Source: Lithobates sylvaticus (Eukaryota > Chordata > Amphibia > Anura > Ranidae). Taken from it: 64,000 nt of DNA. The position numbers were made by a program, and so were the translations under genes. Shown one piece after another: positions 10,916-21,387 of the stretch (the stretch's first letter is position 1; the number at the start of each line of letters is the position of its first letter). A model generated the notes under the pieces. The model was not told the DNA's origin. It ran no database searches and worked only from the letters and a program-made list of their open reading frames with translations. The stretch spans positions 267,308,199 through 267,372,198 of the forward strand of contig CM053030.1 in the NCBI GenBank assembly GCA_028564925.1, read 5' to 3'.

Positions 10916-11409
10916 GATCTCTCTGAAAAGAACGCCACATGGCTAGTAGACGAACGGCCATTCAGAAACTAACTGACAAGAACGCACTGAAAATCTGAAA
11001 TGACCTGACAAGCACGCACTGAAAATCAGAAGCGAACCAAAAAGAAAGCACTGAAAAACAGTAACGAACTGAGAAGCATGCACTGAAATACAGAGATGAA
11101 CCGACAAGCACAACCTGAAAAACAGAAACGAACTGACAAGCATGAGCTGAAAAGCTCATATCGACACTCACAAAACGTCTACGAGATTAGCAGAAGGAGC
11201 CCAAAGGGTGGCGCATGACTAGCGAACTTCCTTTTTATCAGCTCGTAGTACGTCTAGTACGTCACAACGTTCATAATCGTTGGCCAACATTTGTATGCAA
11301 GACAAATTTGAGCATACGCCCTTCGGACAAAATTGTGCGGTTTTGTTGGCGAACAATCCGATTGTGTGTACGAGGCATAAGTGTAATATATATACTGTAT
11401 ATCTCCATA

Positions 11410-11555
11410 TCTTCCTCATCATCACCTCTTCTCATGCTCACCTCCAGAGCTTCTCCCATCCTCTGGAACTCCTTAACTCAATCTCTCTATCTCCTTCTCT
11501 ATCCACCTTTCAGGCAATCCCTGAAAACCCATCTGTCTAGAGAAGTTTTTTTTTT
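11410..11555 (+). mobile_element. 3' end of a LINE (L2/CR1-like ORF2 C-terminus)
   Basis: The plus strand encodes 'ASPILWNSLTQSLYLLLYPP' followed by 'FRQSLKTHLSREVF'. This is the tail pattern of L2/CR1-clade reverse transcriptase proteins (a W-N-S-L motif, then a lysine-threonine-histidine-leucine stretch). It is a short 5'-truncated fragment immediately outside the Harbinger right end. Confidence 0.55.
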
Positions 11556-12041
11556 TTTCTCAAGCCAACATTTCTACAGTGTAAATGCGTTTGTGTTGCC
11601 AATAGCGGTGCCTTTTTTCTAAAAATCTTTTTTTTTTTCGTTGATATCTGTACAGAATACATAGTGCCACAAAAGCAATTTGCTGTGTTCTTGACTTCTT
11701 TATGAACTGTATGTGTTGGATTGTTAGACCTGTTATATTCTACTGATATCACTCCAATTTTACACATGTAAAAGCTTCAATCGTGCTAAGGTCAACTGCA
11801 GTGCAGCTTGAAAGCAATTCTAAATTTTGCAAATGTCTGTGCAGGTATAAATATTGGAGGAAATGCATTTGTTGTGCTCTTGACCTTTTCTTTACTTGCA
11901 AGTACCCACACTGTCATAAAATACTCTGTTGGTCTTACAATGTCCTGCTCTCAAATCTGAAATTTAAATGTATTTTATTGGGTAAAAGGAATTAAAAAAA
12001 TTTACATTCATCATTTTTGTGTTACAGAAAGGTGTGCTGTC
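11556..12041. other. Unassigned AT-rich stretch
   Basis: I see no gene or defined repeat here. T-runs at 11547 and 11628 and a generally AT-rich composition are the only visible traits. Confidence 0.4.
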
Positions 12042-12049
12042 CTCTAGGC

Positions 12050-12187
12050 CAATAATTCTTAAAACTACTTTTGCGGAACTACATGTCCCATGAGGCATTG
12101 TAAAACTCTGACATTCACAGACATGACTAGGCATGATGGGAATTGAAGTTCCTGAACAACTGGAGGGCCGTAGTTTGAAGACCCCTG
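12050..12187. mobile_element. Short hAT-type MITE with 8-bp target duplication
   Basis: CTCTAGGC occurs on both sides (12042-12049 and 12188-12195). Read on the minus strand the element begins 'caggggtcttcaaactacgg', a hAT-like CAGGGGT end. It contains the inverted pair 'actacatgtcccatgaggca' and 'catgatgggaattgaagttc'. It is non-coding. Confidence 0.75.
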
Positions 12188-12470
12188 CTCTAGGCCATTT
12201 CAAACACATTTGATTATGCTATTTTGCCGAAAACAGTTATTAGTCATTATTCTATCTACAGAAAGAAAGACATCTGTTTGGCTAATAGCATACCACATGC
12301 CACTACAGATGTCTCTGTGGTTAAAAAAAAAAACATTTAAACAGTTCATATTGACTTTGCCTGTTTTTACTGGGCATCATAAGCAGGAAAATGTCTGTCT
12401 GAAATAACACACCACTTTGACGCAAAGGTTCAAATTCCCCATCCCACACCACAACACTTGTTGCCACTAA

Positions 12471-12740
12471 TGCATACCTCCTAACCTTTTGAGATGAGTA
12501 TGAGGGACACCTAATAACAAAAGTATGTAGACATAGGACACACCCCCACCAGATTAGTTAAACCGACAAGTGCTTTTTTTACCACTACTATTCCTAGTGT
12601 CTTTTTGAAAGGTTAATACTGTACTTTATATACAACTACTGTGTATAGAGCAGACCAAATGAGGGACAAATAAGGAACAGAGGGACTTTATTCCAAATCA
12701 GGGACAGTCCCTTGAAATCAGGGACAGTTGTGAGCTATGC
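12471..12740. mobile_element. Harbinger-like MITE with TAA flanks
   Basis: TAA lies at 12468-12470 and 12741-12743. The left end 'tgcatacctcctaac' is the inverse of the right end 'gttgtgagctatgc' with mismatches. The right part holds repeated 'agggac' blocks. It is non-coding. Confidence 0.6.
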
Positions 12741-12752
12741 TAACGCCACCAT

Positions 12753-12818
<66 letters not shown>
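12753..12818. repeat. AC/AT dinucleotide microsatellite
   Basis: A short (AC)n run passes into an uninterrupted (AT)n run of over 50 bp. Confidence 0.95.
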
Positions 12819-12819
<1 letters not shown>

Positions 12820-12837
12820 TTGTGGCAGTGGGACCAT

Positions 12838-13660
12838 TTGCTACCTGGAAGATTGATGGTTTAGGCCAGATTTTGGAGAGACAGGCATACTGTTTGCACC
12901 GCTGTGTGCTGGGCAATTTAGTTGTGACCTGACTATGGCTCAAGGACCCACCCAAAAGACAGGAGATCTGTGCATGGGAGTTTGGAATATCCTTTACTCA
13001 CGTTATAGATGAGAAATCTTTGGTATTCTTAGATCTAGAGCTACAGGTGGACAACAATGGAGTGATTTACTCAAGGACGCACTTCAAACCAAGTGCGGGG
13101 AACTCCTATCTTCATGCCCGCAGCCACCACCACCCTAAGAAATGTTCCTTTTGGACAATTTTGCAGGCTCCAACGGATGTATACTTTTAAGAAGGACTAT
13201 GAGGAACAGGGACTGATTTTGAAGAACAAATTTAAGGAAAAAGGGTATGATGATATGCACATTGATGATGCTTTTCAAGTACATACAGTTATATGAGAGC
13301 ACCTCCATGGAAAACTGGCAAAGCGTGATACCAGCAACGAGAGTTCCCTTGATGCAAAAAATATATTTAGAAAGAATTGGAAGATACTTAGATCTGATCC
13401 AATCTTGAGGACCAGTCTGCCTTTACACCCGAACCTGATCTTCAGGAGACCGAAAGACCTAAGAAGTATTGCCCCAAGTAGGGTTAAGAAAATCTGGAAC
13501 AAAGGTCTAAATAAACCCTGGACCACTGTGTTCGATCAAATGGGTAGCTATAAGTGCGGGATTAGTAACTGTGGTAATTGCATACATATGAGCCATCGGA
13601 AGAAGGAGATAATTGGAGTGGATGGCAAAAGCCAGAAGGTCAAACAGGGACCCCATTCGT
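12838..13660 (+). mobile_element. Penelope-like retroelement fragment (reverse transcriptase C-terminal part)
   Basis: Plus-strand pieces read 'RTHFKPSAGNSYLHARSHHH', 'VPFGQFCRLQRMYTFKKDYE' and 'LHPNLIFRRPKDLRSIAPSR'. They are followed by a cysteine-rich 'YKCGISNCGNCIHM'. This order matches the end of the Penelope reverse transcriptase and the linker before the GIY-YIG endonuclease. The copy is old, broken in several places and truncated at both ends. Confidence 0.75.
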
Positions 13661-13760
13661 GATATATGGTCTCCTCTGTCCTTGAATGGGGGCACATAGG
13701 AGTGGTATCACAACTGAAAAAGAGAACTACTCCGTACCACGACACTTTAAAGAGGCCCAT

Positions 13761-15289
13761 ATTAGCTTATGTGTCTATAATAAATCAATTAATTATTTTA
13801 TAATATTTTATAATTTTATATACCCATTTTGTCACTTTTTCAATCAAGCCGCATAAAATACTATGTGGACTAAAGTGTGGCATTGGGTTTTCCCAGGGAG
13901 AGTGAGGTATACAACCCCACACATTATTGACTGATTTTAACTTTTACAATAAGTACTTTTATGATTATACTAATATACACTTTGACTTTTAGATTTCTAA
14001 GCTTGATTGTATTCCTCTAGGTTATCGCCCAGATGTTGTTCTGTTTATTAATATGGAATATCTTGATGGTAATGCATTTATGGTTGCAATGACCCAGACC
14101 AATGTTTATAAAGTATTTATGATGAATATATACAATAAGATGTAAGGCAACTAATGCACTTTATGCGATTGGGTCTGTACAAACTAAGGTTTCACTGACA
14201 TTTTTTATATGTACATCTATGTTTATATTTATATATTTTTATATACAAATTTATATGCATGTACCATTAGCCCCCACAGTGTACCACTACAATGGTCCAT
14301 TGTGGGTTCACGTGTCTGGGTGAATTCCTGCTATGAGACATTTTATGCCTGTCTTTCCATTCTGATATACATATATACTTTTTTACACCTCTATACTCAT
14401 TTGTTTATATTTAAGCTATCAACCATAGTTTAATCCCATTTAGTTTTCCTTTGGAGTGGCGGTGGCTAATCTAGGGGCTTCACTCCTTGTGTGGATGGTA
14501 GCTCTGTAATTGAGATACTTTGCCCTTTGATCCCTAGTAGCTTTTTCCCGGCCAATGCTAGGGCGCTGGCTATGTGTGGGCTTTTAGTGGCCCATCAGGT
14601 CGTAAGCTTGCATATAGGCCATTTTACCGCTAGAGGGAGAGGGGCTTTTGAGAACAGATAGCTTGAGTCACTGTGTACTCTTTGCTTCTGCACTGGAAAT
14701 TACGTTAATCAGAACTTCCGGCGGGGGCAGAAGTAAAGTCTGCCGCAACCGAAAGTGGCGGGTGGAACGCAAATCCACATAATACTGCTCTATCCTAGTC
14801 CTCTATTCTTTCCCAGTGAGAAATGTGTTCTGCAGTGTATACACTGCTCCTTCACCGCTCCAAAGATGCTGCTTGCAGGACTTTTTTAGCGTCCTGCCAG
14901 CGCACCGCTCTAGTGTGAAAGCCCTCGGGCTTTTACACTGGAGAGACAGGAGAGGCTCTTTGCAGGCGCTATGCAGGCGCTATATCGCACTGTATCGCCT
15001 GTAAAGCGCCTTAATGTGAAAGGGGTCTAACACGCCGTGAATGTTATAGGTACTGTTAAGGTGTGGTTATAGAGCATCACCATTGAAATCAATGGAGGCT
15101 ACTGACAAGCGTCGATGCCTCATGAAAGCGACATCTTGCTTTATTTTTTAACACAACACTACCGCTCCTGTGTGAACATTACTGTGTGGTACCATTGTAT
15201 TATTCATGGCAGGCAAAATGATGTAAGAAATATATCGCGCTGACACCCGAATTGACAGCAGCCAGCACAGCAATAGACAAAAATGCAAA
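13761..15289. other. Unassigned, with a MITE-like right end near 15028
   Basis: Most of this is AT-rich single-copy-looking DNA (13790-14430) with no recognisable gene. At 14880-15031 there is a partial element with internal complementarity ('gtgaaagccctcgggctttt'). It ends 'aatgtgaaaggggtc' before TAA, resembling the right end of the GGCCCCTTTCACA MITE group at 16767 and 35050. Confidence 0.45.
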
Positions 15290-15401
15290 ACTAGTGATTA
15301 TAACAATTGTGCAGCACTATTGAAAGAAATTTCTGCAAGGCTACAGAAATCAATGACTGTTAGTGCTCATGAATCTATCAACCGAAATAATGAGCATATA
15401 T

Positions 15402-16265
15402 TAGACATGTGCATTCGTTTTCGTCCCAATGCATTTTCGTCCGAATTTTGGGTATTTTTGTTATCGCTTTAGCAAACGATAATGAATGTGCAGAATCCGA
15501 AAGATCCGACATAAACAAATGCTTTATTTTCGTTTTCGTTGTGACAACAGTTCGATATAGATAGGAGATTCGACATGATGCTGACAATAGCAATCTGTGT
15601 CCTTCGAACCTGTGGTCGAATGTGCCTAACCTTAGCTCTATTAGTCCAAGATTATTCTACATAGAAAGAAAAGATTTGACATAGAGAGAAAAGATTTGAC
15701 ATAGAGAGAAAAGATTTGACATACAGAGAAAAGATTCGACAATATAGAGACAATAGCAAAAAAGGTCGAATGTGACTAACCTAACTCTATTAGTCCAAGA
15801 TTATTCGACATAGAGAGAAAAGATTCGACATGAAGATTCGACGAAGCAGTCGATGCGAGTGGACATTTATGGTCAAATGCTCCGCCCATAGGCTATAGAA
15901 GAATTCTAATGTTGGTTGACTGATTAATAAATATAATTATTACTAGTGTCATACAACATTAGAATTCTACTATAGCTTTCAGGCGGAACATTCGACCGGA
16001 AATGTACGATTGCGGCGTCGTACAGTTTAGCTGCTCTGTCGAATCTTCCTCCTACAAGCTATTCCGTTGAATCTTCTTAGAACATTCGACAGACACCATA
16101 AGCCTTCAATGACAGATTCGACCCTTATTATTTCGGATTTTGGGACGAATGCATTTTTTAACGAAAAAAAATAAATAAAAACAGATTTCGGGAGTAACTA
16201 AATAAATTTATTTTTTGGATGAAAACGAAATTCTGAAACAAAATATTTCAGTGTGCACATGTCTA
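15402..16265. mobile_element. hAT-like non-autonomous element, 8-bp target duplication
   Basis: GCATATAT flanks both sides (15394-15401 and 16266-16273). The termini 'tagacatgtgca' and 'tgcacatgtcta' are inverted. The interior is rich in 'attcgac' motifs, has a central inverted pair around 'gaattctaatgttg' and 'caacattagaattc', and includes a 20-bp tandem array. There is no coding potential. Confidence 0.85.
15661..15740. repeat. Four tandem copies of a 20-bp unit
   Basis: The unit is 'atagagagaaaagatttgac', repeated head to tail with one to three changes per copy. A further near copy lies around 15810. It lies inside the hAT-like element. Confidence 0.95.
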
Positions 16266-16766
16266 GCATATATATAGTAATAATGTCTGTGAAAAGACTC
16301 CATGTAGTGCAAAAACTGAAAAGTTGTGATCATATATGATGAGACTGGATCTAATAGGAAAATTATAGTCCTTTAATACATGAATAGATGTGAAAGACAG
16401 CTGCCACCGACTGCAGGAAGGCTTACCGGGAAACAAATGGACCCAAATGGGCATATGCCCAATGAGTCGCCAAAGACCGGTGTCCACAAGTCTCGGTGGG
16501 AGGTGTCTTTAACCTTGTAACATGCAACCGAGAAGGAAACAGAAAACTCCACATACTATAAACCCGTAGATATACTTTAGTTTAATGTCAAAAAAAATTG
16601 GGAACACTCACATTTGGGAAAAGTAAAACAAGTGTTTGTAATCATGAATAAAAGCAATGCAATGACATCAGCAACTTTTCAGTTTTTGCACTATATGGAC
16701 TCTTTTCACAGACATTATTACTATAAATATGATCACTATTACTGTTTATAGATTTATGAGCAATAA

Positions 16767-16983
16767 GGCCCCTTTCAGACCTACCGATCTGTATTTAGCC
16801 ATCCACTTGCTCAGCGGGGTTCGCTCCATTGATCCCCACTGAGCCGAGGATCGGATGATTACGGTCAGGGGACATGTCACTGCTGACATCCGTCGCTCCA
16901 TAGAGATGTATGGGGCGACCGTTCAGATCCACGTGAAAAAACTGACAGGCGGATCCTAACGATCCGCACATGTGAAAGGGGCC
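16767..16983. mobile_element. Harbinger-like MITE (GGCCCCTTTCA group)
   Basis: TAA flanks at 16764-16766 and 16984-16986. The left end 'ggcccctttcagacc' and right end 'catgtgaaaggggcc' are inverted. The 217-bp body has no open frame. Confidence 0.8.
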
Positions 16984-17054
16984 TAATAGTCATTGATTTC
17001 TGTAGCCTTGAAGACATTTTTTCACTAGGGCTGAACAATTGTTAGAATTATTAA

Positions 17055-17504
17055 TGGCATGTGTTGGTGGGCAGTAGAAATGCTGAATAAGTGGCACATA
17101 AACAAGTGATATTTACACACTTGTGAATGAGTCCTAAGAGAGGACTGAGGAGTTATAAGCATGATTCTCAGACTTAAAAAGAAACAATGTTGTTTGCTAT
17201 ATTTTTAATGAATACCCGCCTCTGCTTTACTTTGCTCACATGCTTACCATGAAAAAAATCATACTGGTTTCACAGTGCTTATTGAGTCTTGGCCAGTTTA
17301 GATAATACACCCAAATACTGTCTTGTCCCTCTTCTGCTCTTCATGGTGGCAATGCTATGCCAAACAAAAACAGGAAGATCTCCTCAGCATTTTTAAGCAA
17401 AATGAGAAAAGAGTTCAGAGAAAGATCCCCCCCCCCCCCCTTCTTTTCCACATGACAGGTGCCAGACAGCAAGAGGGGACATTTCCTTAGGTATAGATAG
17501 CATT
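17055..17504. other. Unassigned stretch
   Basis: I see nothing identifiable here. A run of C residues at about 17427-17440 is the only special feature. Confidence 0.4.
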
Positions 17505-17508
17505 TTAA

Positions 17509-17961
17509 AGTGGAACTTCACTCTCTCAATTAGCATTGATTATTTGTAATCCTTGTACTGCTAGCATTAGTAAATAGATAGGAAAGTATATTATATTTAC
17601 TTGTTTTAAACTTGTTTTCTTTACATTTCTTCACTTACTTCCTGCTTTCTATGCCTAGGCAAATGATGTCATGCATCCCATGAGTCTTCAGGAGAGGAGG
17701 TGTTTTCTCAGCTAAGTACACCTCTCTGCCTGCATGCTTTAGCTAAGGGCAGATGGATTCCAGGAAGTAAATGCTTCATTGATCATCTGCCCTTACTCAA
17801 GATGGCCACAGCCAGAAATGCTAGGGGAATGTTTTTCAAAGTGATTTCTCAGCAAAATAAAGCATGGAGACATGGATGGATGGGGGAGTTTGCTTTGAAT
17901 GTTAAAAATGAATTAAAATGTATTTTTGGTTTGTAGTGCTCAGATGCAGTGTAGTCCCACT
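17509..17961. mobile_element. TTAA-flanked MITE (AGTGG group)
   Basis: TTAA at 17505-17508 and 17962-17965. The left end 'agtggaacttcact' and, on the minus strand, 'agtgggactacact' form the inverted termini. It is 453 bp and non-coding. Confidence 0.75.
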
Positions 17962-17966
17962 TTAAA

Positions 17967-18732
17967 TCTTATCAAAAAATATCCCCCATGGGACACAGGC
18001 ATCATTTAAAACCTGATAGTATGGGGGAAGTGTTGAATGATGGATGTTTTGCTTCTGGTAGGCATTCCATTCAGGTATCTTGTCAGGTGTGAACCCTGGG
18101 CTTACCAAGTCCTCTCCTTTGCTCATTTACCCTTCTCCTCAACCACCCCCCCCCCAACTCTTTAACATACAATTGTCATGTGTCCTTTTTTTCCAGGGGC
18201 CTTCGGTCTAGCTACAAGACTTCACAGTTCCATCATCTCCTTCCTCCAGTGCCACTCTTTCCAGCATTCTCTTGAAAGTTGTATGTTTCTAATTACTGGT
18301 GTAGTGCTTTACTACCACTTATCTATATGCAAACATATACCATACATGATCAAAAATAAAAAAAAAATTCTAAAAAGTAAAAGATGGGATGGGGGGGGGG
18401 GGGGTTGGCTGTGGATTCTTGACCCGCCAGACAAACAGAAAGTAAGGTAAATGATGTTTGGTGTTATTCAACCTAAAAGAAAGCTGTAACTTCATTGATG
18501 GACAATGGTTGGACTTGTGTCTTTTTTCAACCTTACCTACTATGTCTAGATTGATCCACGAGCCTGCAAAGGACAGTGCTGGGGACTGGGTAAGTATAGC
18601 AGAAGGAGCTGATTATTTATTTTTCAAAACATGCTGAAGACTAATCTTTCCTTTTTTTGCCCAAGCTGGAGTTGGGCTTTAAATAGGCAACTCTCCAAAA
18701 AAAAAAAAAGGACCGTGGAAGTGGCTATTGTC
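17967..18732. other. Unassigned stretch with G- and C-runs
   Basis: No gene is visible. There are homopolymer runs of C near 18144 and G near 18392. Confidence 0.4.
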
Positions 18733-18736
18733 TTAA

Positions 18737-19166
18737 AGTGGTTGTAAACCCTTACAGACCACTTTAACCTACAGGTAAGCCTAGATTATGGCTTCCCTGT
18801 CAGTGCTTGAAATATCTCCTAGACCTACACGGTCTTGGAGATATTTGCAAATCGCTGTAGGACAATTTCTTCTGCGCATCCCCCGGAGTTAGCTTGGGTC
18901 ATGCCGTGACTGGCGGCTCCCACGTGCATGCACGGGAGTGACGTCACGTGACTCCGGCCAGTCACAGAGCCGGAGTTCGCGGCCCCGGAAGGAAAAGGGG
19001 TGAAGAATGGACGCTCGCTGCTAGCGAGGAAGACGGGGACATCGCGGGCTTCTCCTGCAGGTAAGTGTCACATAATGGGCTACTATGCGATGCATAGTAG
19101 CCCATTATGCTTTACCTTTGCAGGGAAACAAAGAGGAAGTAAAACCCATCAGGGTTTACTTCCTCT
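18737..19166. mobile_element. TTAA-flanked MITE (AGTGG group)
   Basis: TTAA at 18733-18736 and 19167-19170. The ends 'agtggttgtaaaccct' and 'agaggaagtaaaccct' (minus strand) are inverted. A second internal pair, 'gggctactatgcgatg' and 'catagtagcccattatg', forms a hairpin near 19076-19110. It is non-coding. Confidence 0.75.
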
Positions 19167-19210
19167 TTAAGAGATTGAAGATATCAGAAGGAATATTCCA
19201 AAGTTACTGT

Positions 19211-19474
19211 GGTTGATTTATTAAAGGCAAATACAGTAGCCTGTTCACTTTGCAAGGGAAGTTGCACTTTACAAGGGACTTATCCCCAAATCTCAGTGAA
19301 TGAGACAAAGCTAGGTTGACTTCCATCAACCAATCCTATGCAAACAAAATTGCTGTTTTTTTTTCCTTACATGTGAAAGGGTATTCTTCACAAAGTAAAA
19401 TTTGACCACATTTACTAACCTCTGGGAAACTCCCTTCCAAAGTGCACAGCTTATTTGCCTTTAGTAAATCAACC
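19211..19474. mobile_element. Short MITE with GGTTGATTTA termini
   Basis: The left terminus 'ggttgatttattaaaggcaa' and the right 'ttgcctttagtaaatcaacc' are inverted copies differing at one base. An internal motif 'ctgttcactttgcaagggaa' recurs at about 43522. It is non-coding. Confidence 0.8.
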
Positions 19475-19519
19475 CCATTGATTATGTTCAGTAATAGTTT
19501 CAGCTTTCACATTAATAAA

Positions 19520-19570
19520 AAATCCAACATGTTTCGGGGGGTTCAAATGGCCACCTTCAACAGGGTTAAT
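19520..19570 (-). ncRNA. Degenerate hammerhead-like core in a retroelement remnant
   Basis: On the minus strand a 'gttgaagg' box (19553-19561) is followed by a spacer and then 'ccccccgaaacatgttgg', with GAAAC at 19531-19535. The layout mimics a hammerhead (CUGANGA, stem II, GAAA), but the first box is imperfect. The same motif with a better first box and stem is at 58830-58858, so this is probably an inactive relative. Confidence 0.35.
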
Positions 19571-19689
19571 GAAATGCTGGCATCTGTATGTTCTAGACCA
19601 GCTGGATAAGCTTACAAAATAACATCTAGAGCAGGCTGCAGCCATATTTAATCGACCCCAGGTTTGATTAACGTGATCCAGAATATACA

Positions 19690-20780
19690 CTCACTGGCAA
19701 CTTTATTAGGTACACCGTTCTAGTACTGGGTTGGACCCCCTTTTGCCTTCAGAACTGCCTTAATACTTCATGGCATAGATTCATCAAGGTGTTGGAAAGA
19801 TTCCTCCGAGATTTTGGTCCATATTGACATGATAGCATCATGCAGTCGCTGCCGATTTGTCGGCTGCACATTCATGAGGCGAATGTAACATTCCACCACA
19901 TCCCAAAGGTGCTCTATTAGATTGAGATCTAGTGACTGAGGAGGCCATTGGAGTACAGTGACCTCATTGCCATGTTCAAGAAACCATTGGTGAGATGATT
20001 TGAGCTTTGTGACATGATGCATTATCCTGCTGGAAATAGCCATCAGAAGATGGGTACACTGTAGTCATAAAGGGATGGACATGGTCAGCAACAATACTCA
20101 GGTATAGCCATGGCACTTAAACAATGTTCAATTGGTACTATGGGGCCCAAAGTGTGCCAAGTAAATATCCCCCACACCATTACACCACCAGCTTAAACCG
20201 TTGCTACAAGGCAGGATGGATACATGCTTTCATTTTTATTTACACCAAATTCTGACCCTAACATGTCGCAGCTGAAATCGAAAATCATGAGACCAGGCAA
20301 CGTTTTTCCAATATTCTGTTGTTCAATTTTGGTGAGCCTGTGTGAATTGTAGCCTCAGTTCCCTATTCTTAGGTGACCGGAGTTGCACCCGGTGAGGTTT
20401 TCTGCTGCTGTAGCCCATCTGCTTCAAAGTTTGATGTGTTGTGCGTTCAGAGATAGTATTCTGCATACCCTGGTTGTAACAAGTGGTTATTTGAGTTATT
20501 GAGATATTTTCGTCCACAACCGCCGCTCACTGTATATTTTTATACTTTTTTCGGACCATTCTCTGTAAACCCTAGAGATGTTTGTGTGTGAAAATCCCAG
20601 TAGATCAGCAGTTTTTGAAATACTCAGACAAGCGTGTCTGGCACCAACAACCATGCCACGTTCAAAGTCACTAAAATCTCCTTTCTTCCCCATTCTGATG
20701 CTCGGTTCAAACTACAGCAAGTTGTCTTCACCACGTCTAGATGCCTAAATGTATTGAGTTGCTGCCATGTGATTGGCTGA
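19690..20780 (-). pseudogene. Tc1/mariner transposase gene, decayed, with left terminal repeat
   Basis: The left edge reads 'ctggcaactttattaggtac', the terminus of a widespread fish and frog Tc1 family. The minus strand encodes an N-terminal helix-turn-helix (20693-20510: 'GDFSDFERGMVVGARHACLS', 'ISKTADLLGFSHTNISRVYR'). A second HTH piece follows (20517-20323: 'GYSSRKPHRVQLRSPKNREL'). The end of the DDE domain is at 20043-19768 ('EVTVLQWPPQSLDLNLIEHL', then WDVVE, the last acidic catalytic site). The pieces lie in different frames with stops between, so it is dead. The right terminal repeat is missing; the sequence passes into another Tc1 element's tail near 20785. Confidence 0.85.
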
Positions 20781-20784
20781 TTTG

Positions 20785-21387
20785 TGTTACCACACTCCTA
20801 AACCTTATGGACAGCCTTCCCAGAAGATTTGAAGTGGATATAGCTGCAAAGGTTGGGCCAACTCAGTATTGAACCCTACGGACTAAGCCCCCGTACACAC
20901 GGTCGGAAATTCCAACCACAAAATCCATCCGATTTTTTCCGACGGATTTTGTCAGAAACTGGTGTTGCATACACACGGTCGGACAAAGTTGTCTGAAAAT
21001 CCGATCGTTCCGACGTGGTGATGTTTGTTGCGTACTACGGAACTACGTAGAGGCTAGCAGCCAATAGCTTTGGTCTCGTAATTTGATCTGAGCATGCGTG
21101 GCACTTTGTCCGTCGGAATTCCCTACACACGATCAGAAAAAGTCCGATTGGACTTTGTTGTCGGAAAATTTGAGATCCTTCTCTCAATTTTTTTCTGTCG
21201 GAAATTCCAACGGAAAAAGTCCGCTAGAGCCCACACACAAATCGGATTTTCCGACAACAGAATCAGATCTGACTCTATCCATCGGAATATCTGACCGTTT
21301 GTACGGGGCATAAGACTGGGATGGAAGCCATTAAAGTTCATGTGTGTGTAAAGGCAGGCGTCCCAATACTTTTGGTAATATAGTGTG
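20785..21387. mobile_element. 3' tail of a second Tc1-like element, split by a Harbinger MITE
   Basis: Two pieces (20785-20886 and 21311-21387) join as 'ccctacggactaag' plus 'actgggatgg', then run to the terminal 'cccaatacttttggtaatat' and 'agtgtg'. That end is a familiar Tc1 terminal repeat. The join is made at the TAA duplicated by the MITE 20887-21310. Only non-coding tail sequence remains. Confidence 0.75.
20887..21310. mobile_element. Harbinger MITE (GTACACACGGTCGG group)
   Basis: TAA at 20884-20886 and 21311-21313. The left end 'gcccccgtacacacggtcgg' and right end 'ccgtttgtacggggca' are inverted and match the termini of the 1641-11377 element. It contains repeated 'tccgac' and 'gtcgga' motifs and no gene. 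Confidence 0.85.

Larger units (their letters stand above)
1641..11377. mobile_element. PIF/Harbinger DNA transposon with three gene groups and nested insertions
   Basis: The left end begins 'gccttgtacacacgatcgg' and the right end, read on the minus strand, begins 'tgcctcgtacacacaatcgg'. These terminal inverted repeats are flanked by TAA on both sides (1638-1640 and 11378-11380), the 3-bp TWA target duplication known for PIF/Harbinger. Inside are a MADF-type gene on the minus strand (about 2640-3562), a Myb/SANT-like gene on the plus strand (3877-8405) and a DDE transposase on the minus strand (8853-10915). Harbinger elements are known to need a transposase plus a Myb-like partner; the MADF protein is an extra passenger or accessory. 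About 3.16 kb of the length is a younger insertion (4844-8005). Several shorter elements in the window (20887, 22374, 41530, 63121) share its termini and are probably mobilised by this kind of transposase. The transposase is broken, so this copy is not autonomous. Confidence 0.85.
15291..17054. repeat. Long inverted-repeat element with each arm split by a different transposon
   Basis: The left arm (about 15291-15401 plus 16274-16330) is the inverse of the right arm (about 16672-16763 plus 16987-17054). Matching blocks include 'aaggctacagaaatcaatga' (left) against 'tcattgatttctgtagcctt' (right). Another pair is 'tgtctgtgaaaagactccat' against 'ggactcttttcacagacatt'. The left arm is interrupted by the hAT-like element 15402-16265 and the right arm by the Harbinger-like MITE 16767-16983. 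Removing each with its target duplication restores arm-to-arm alignment. It is non-coding and its superfamily is unknown. Confidence 0.8.

Noticed and set aside
15661-15740. CRISPR-like array
   Set aside because: The 20-bp units are directly adjacent with no spacers, lie inside a hAT-like element, and the host is a vertebrate.
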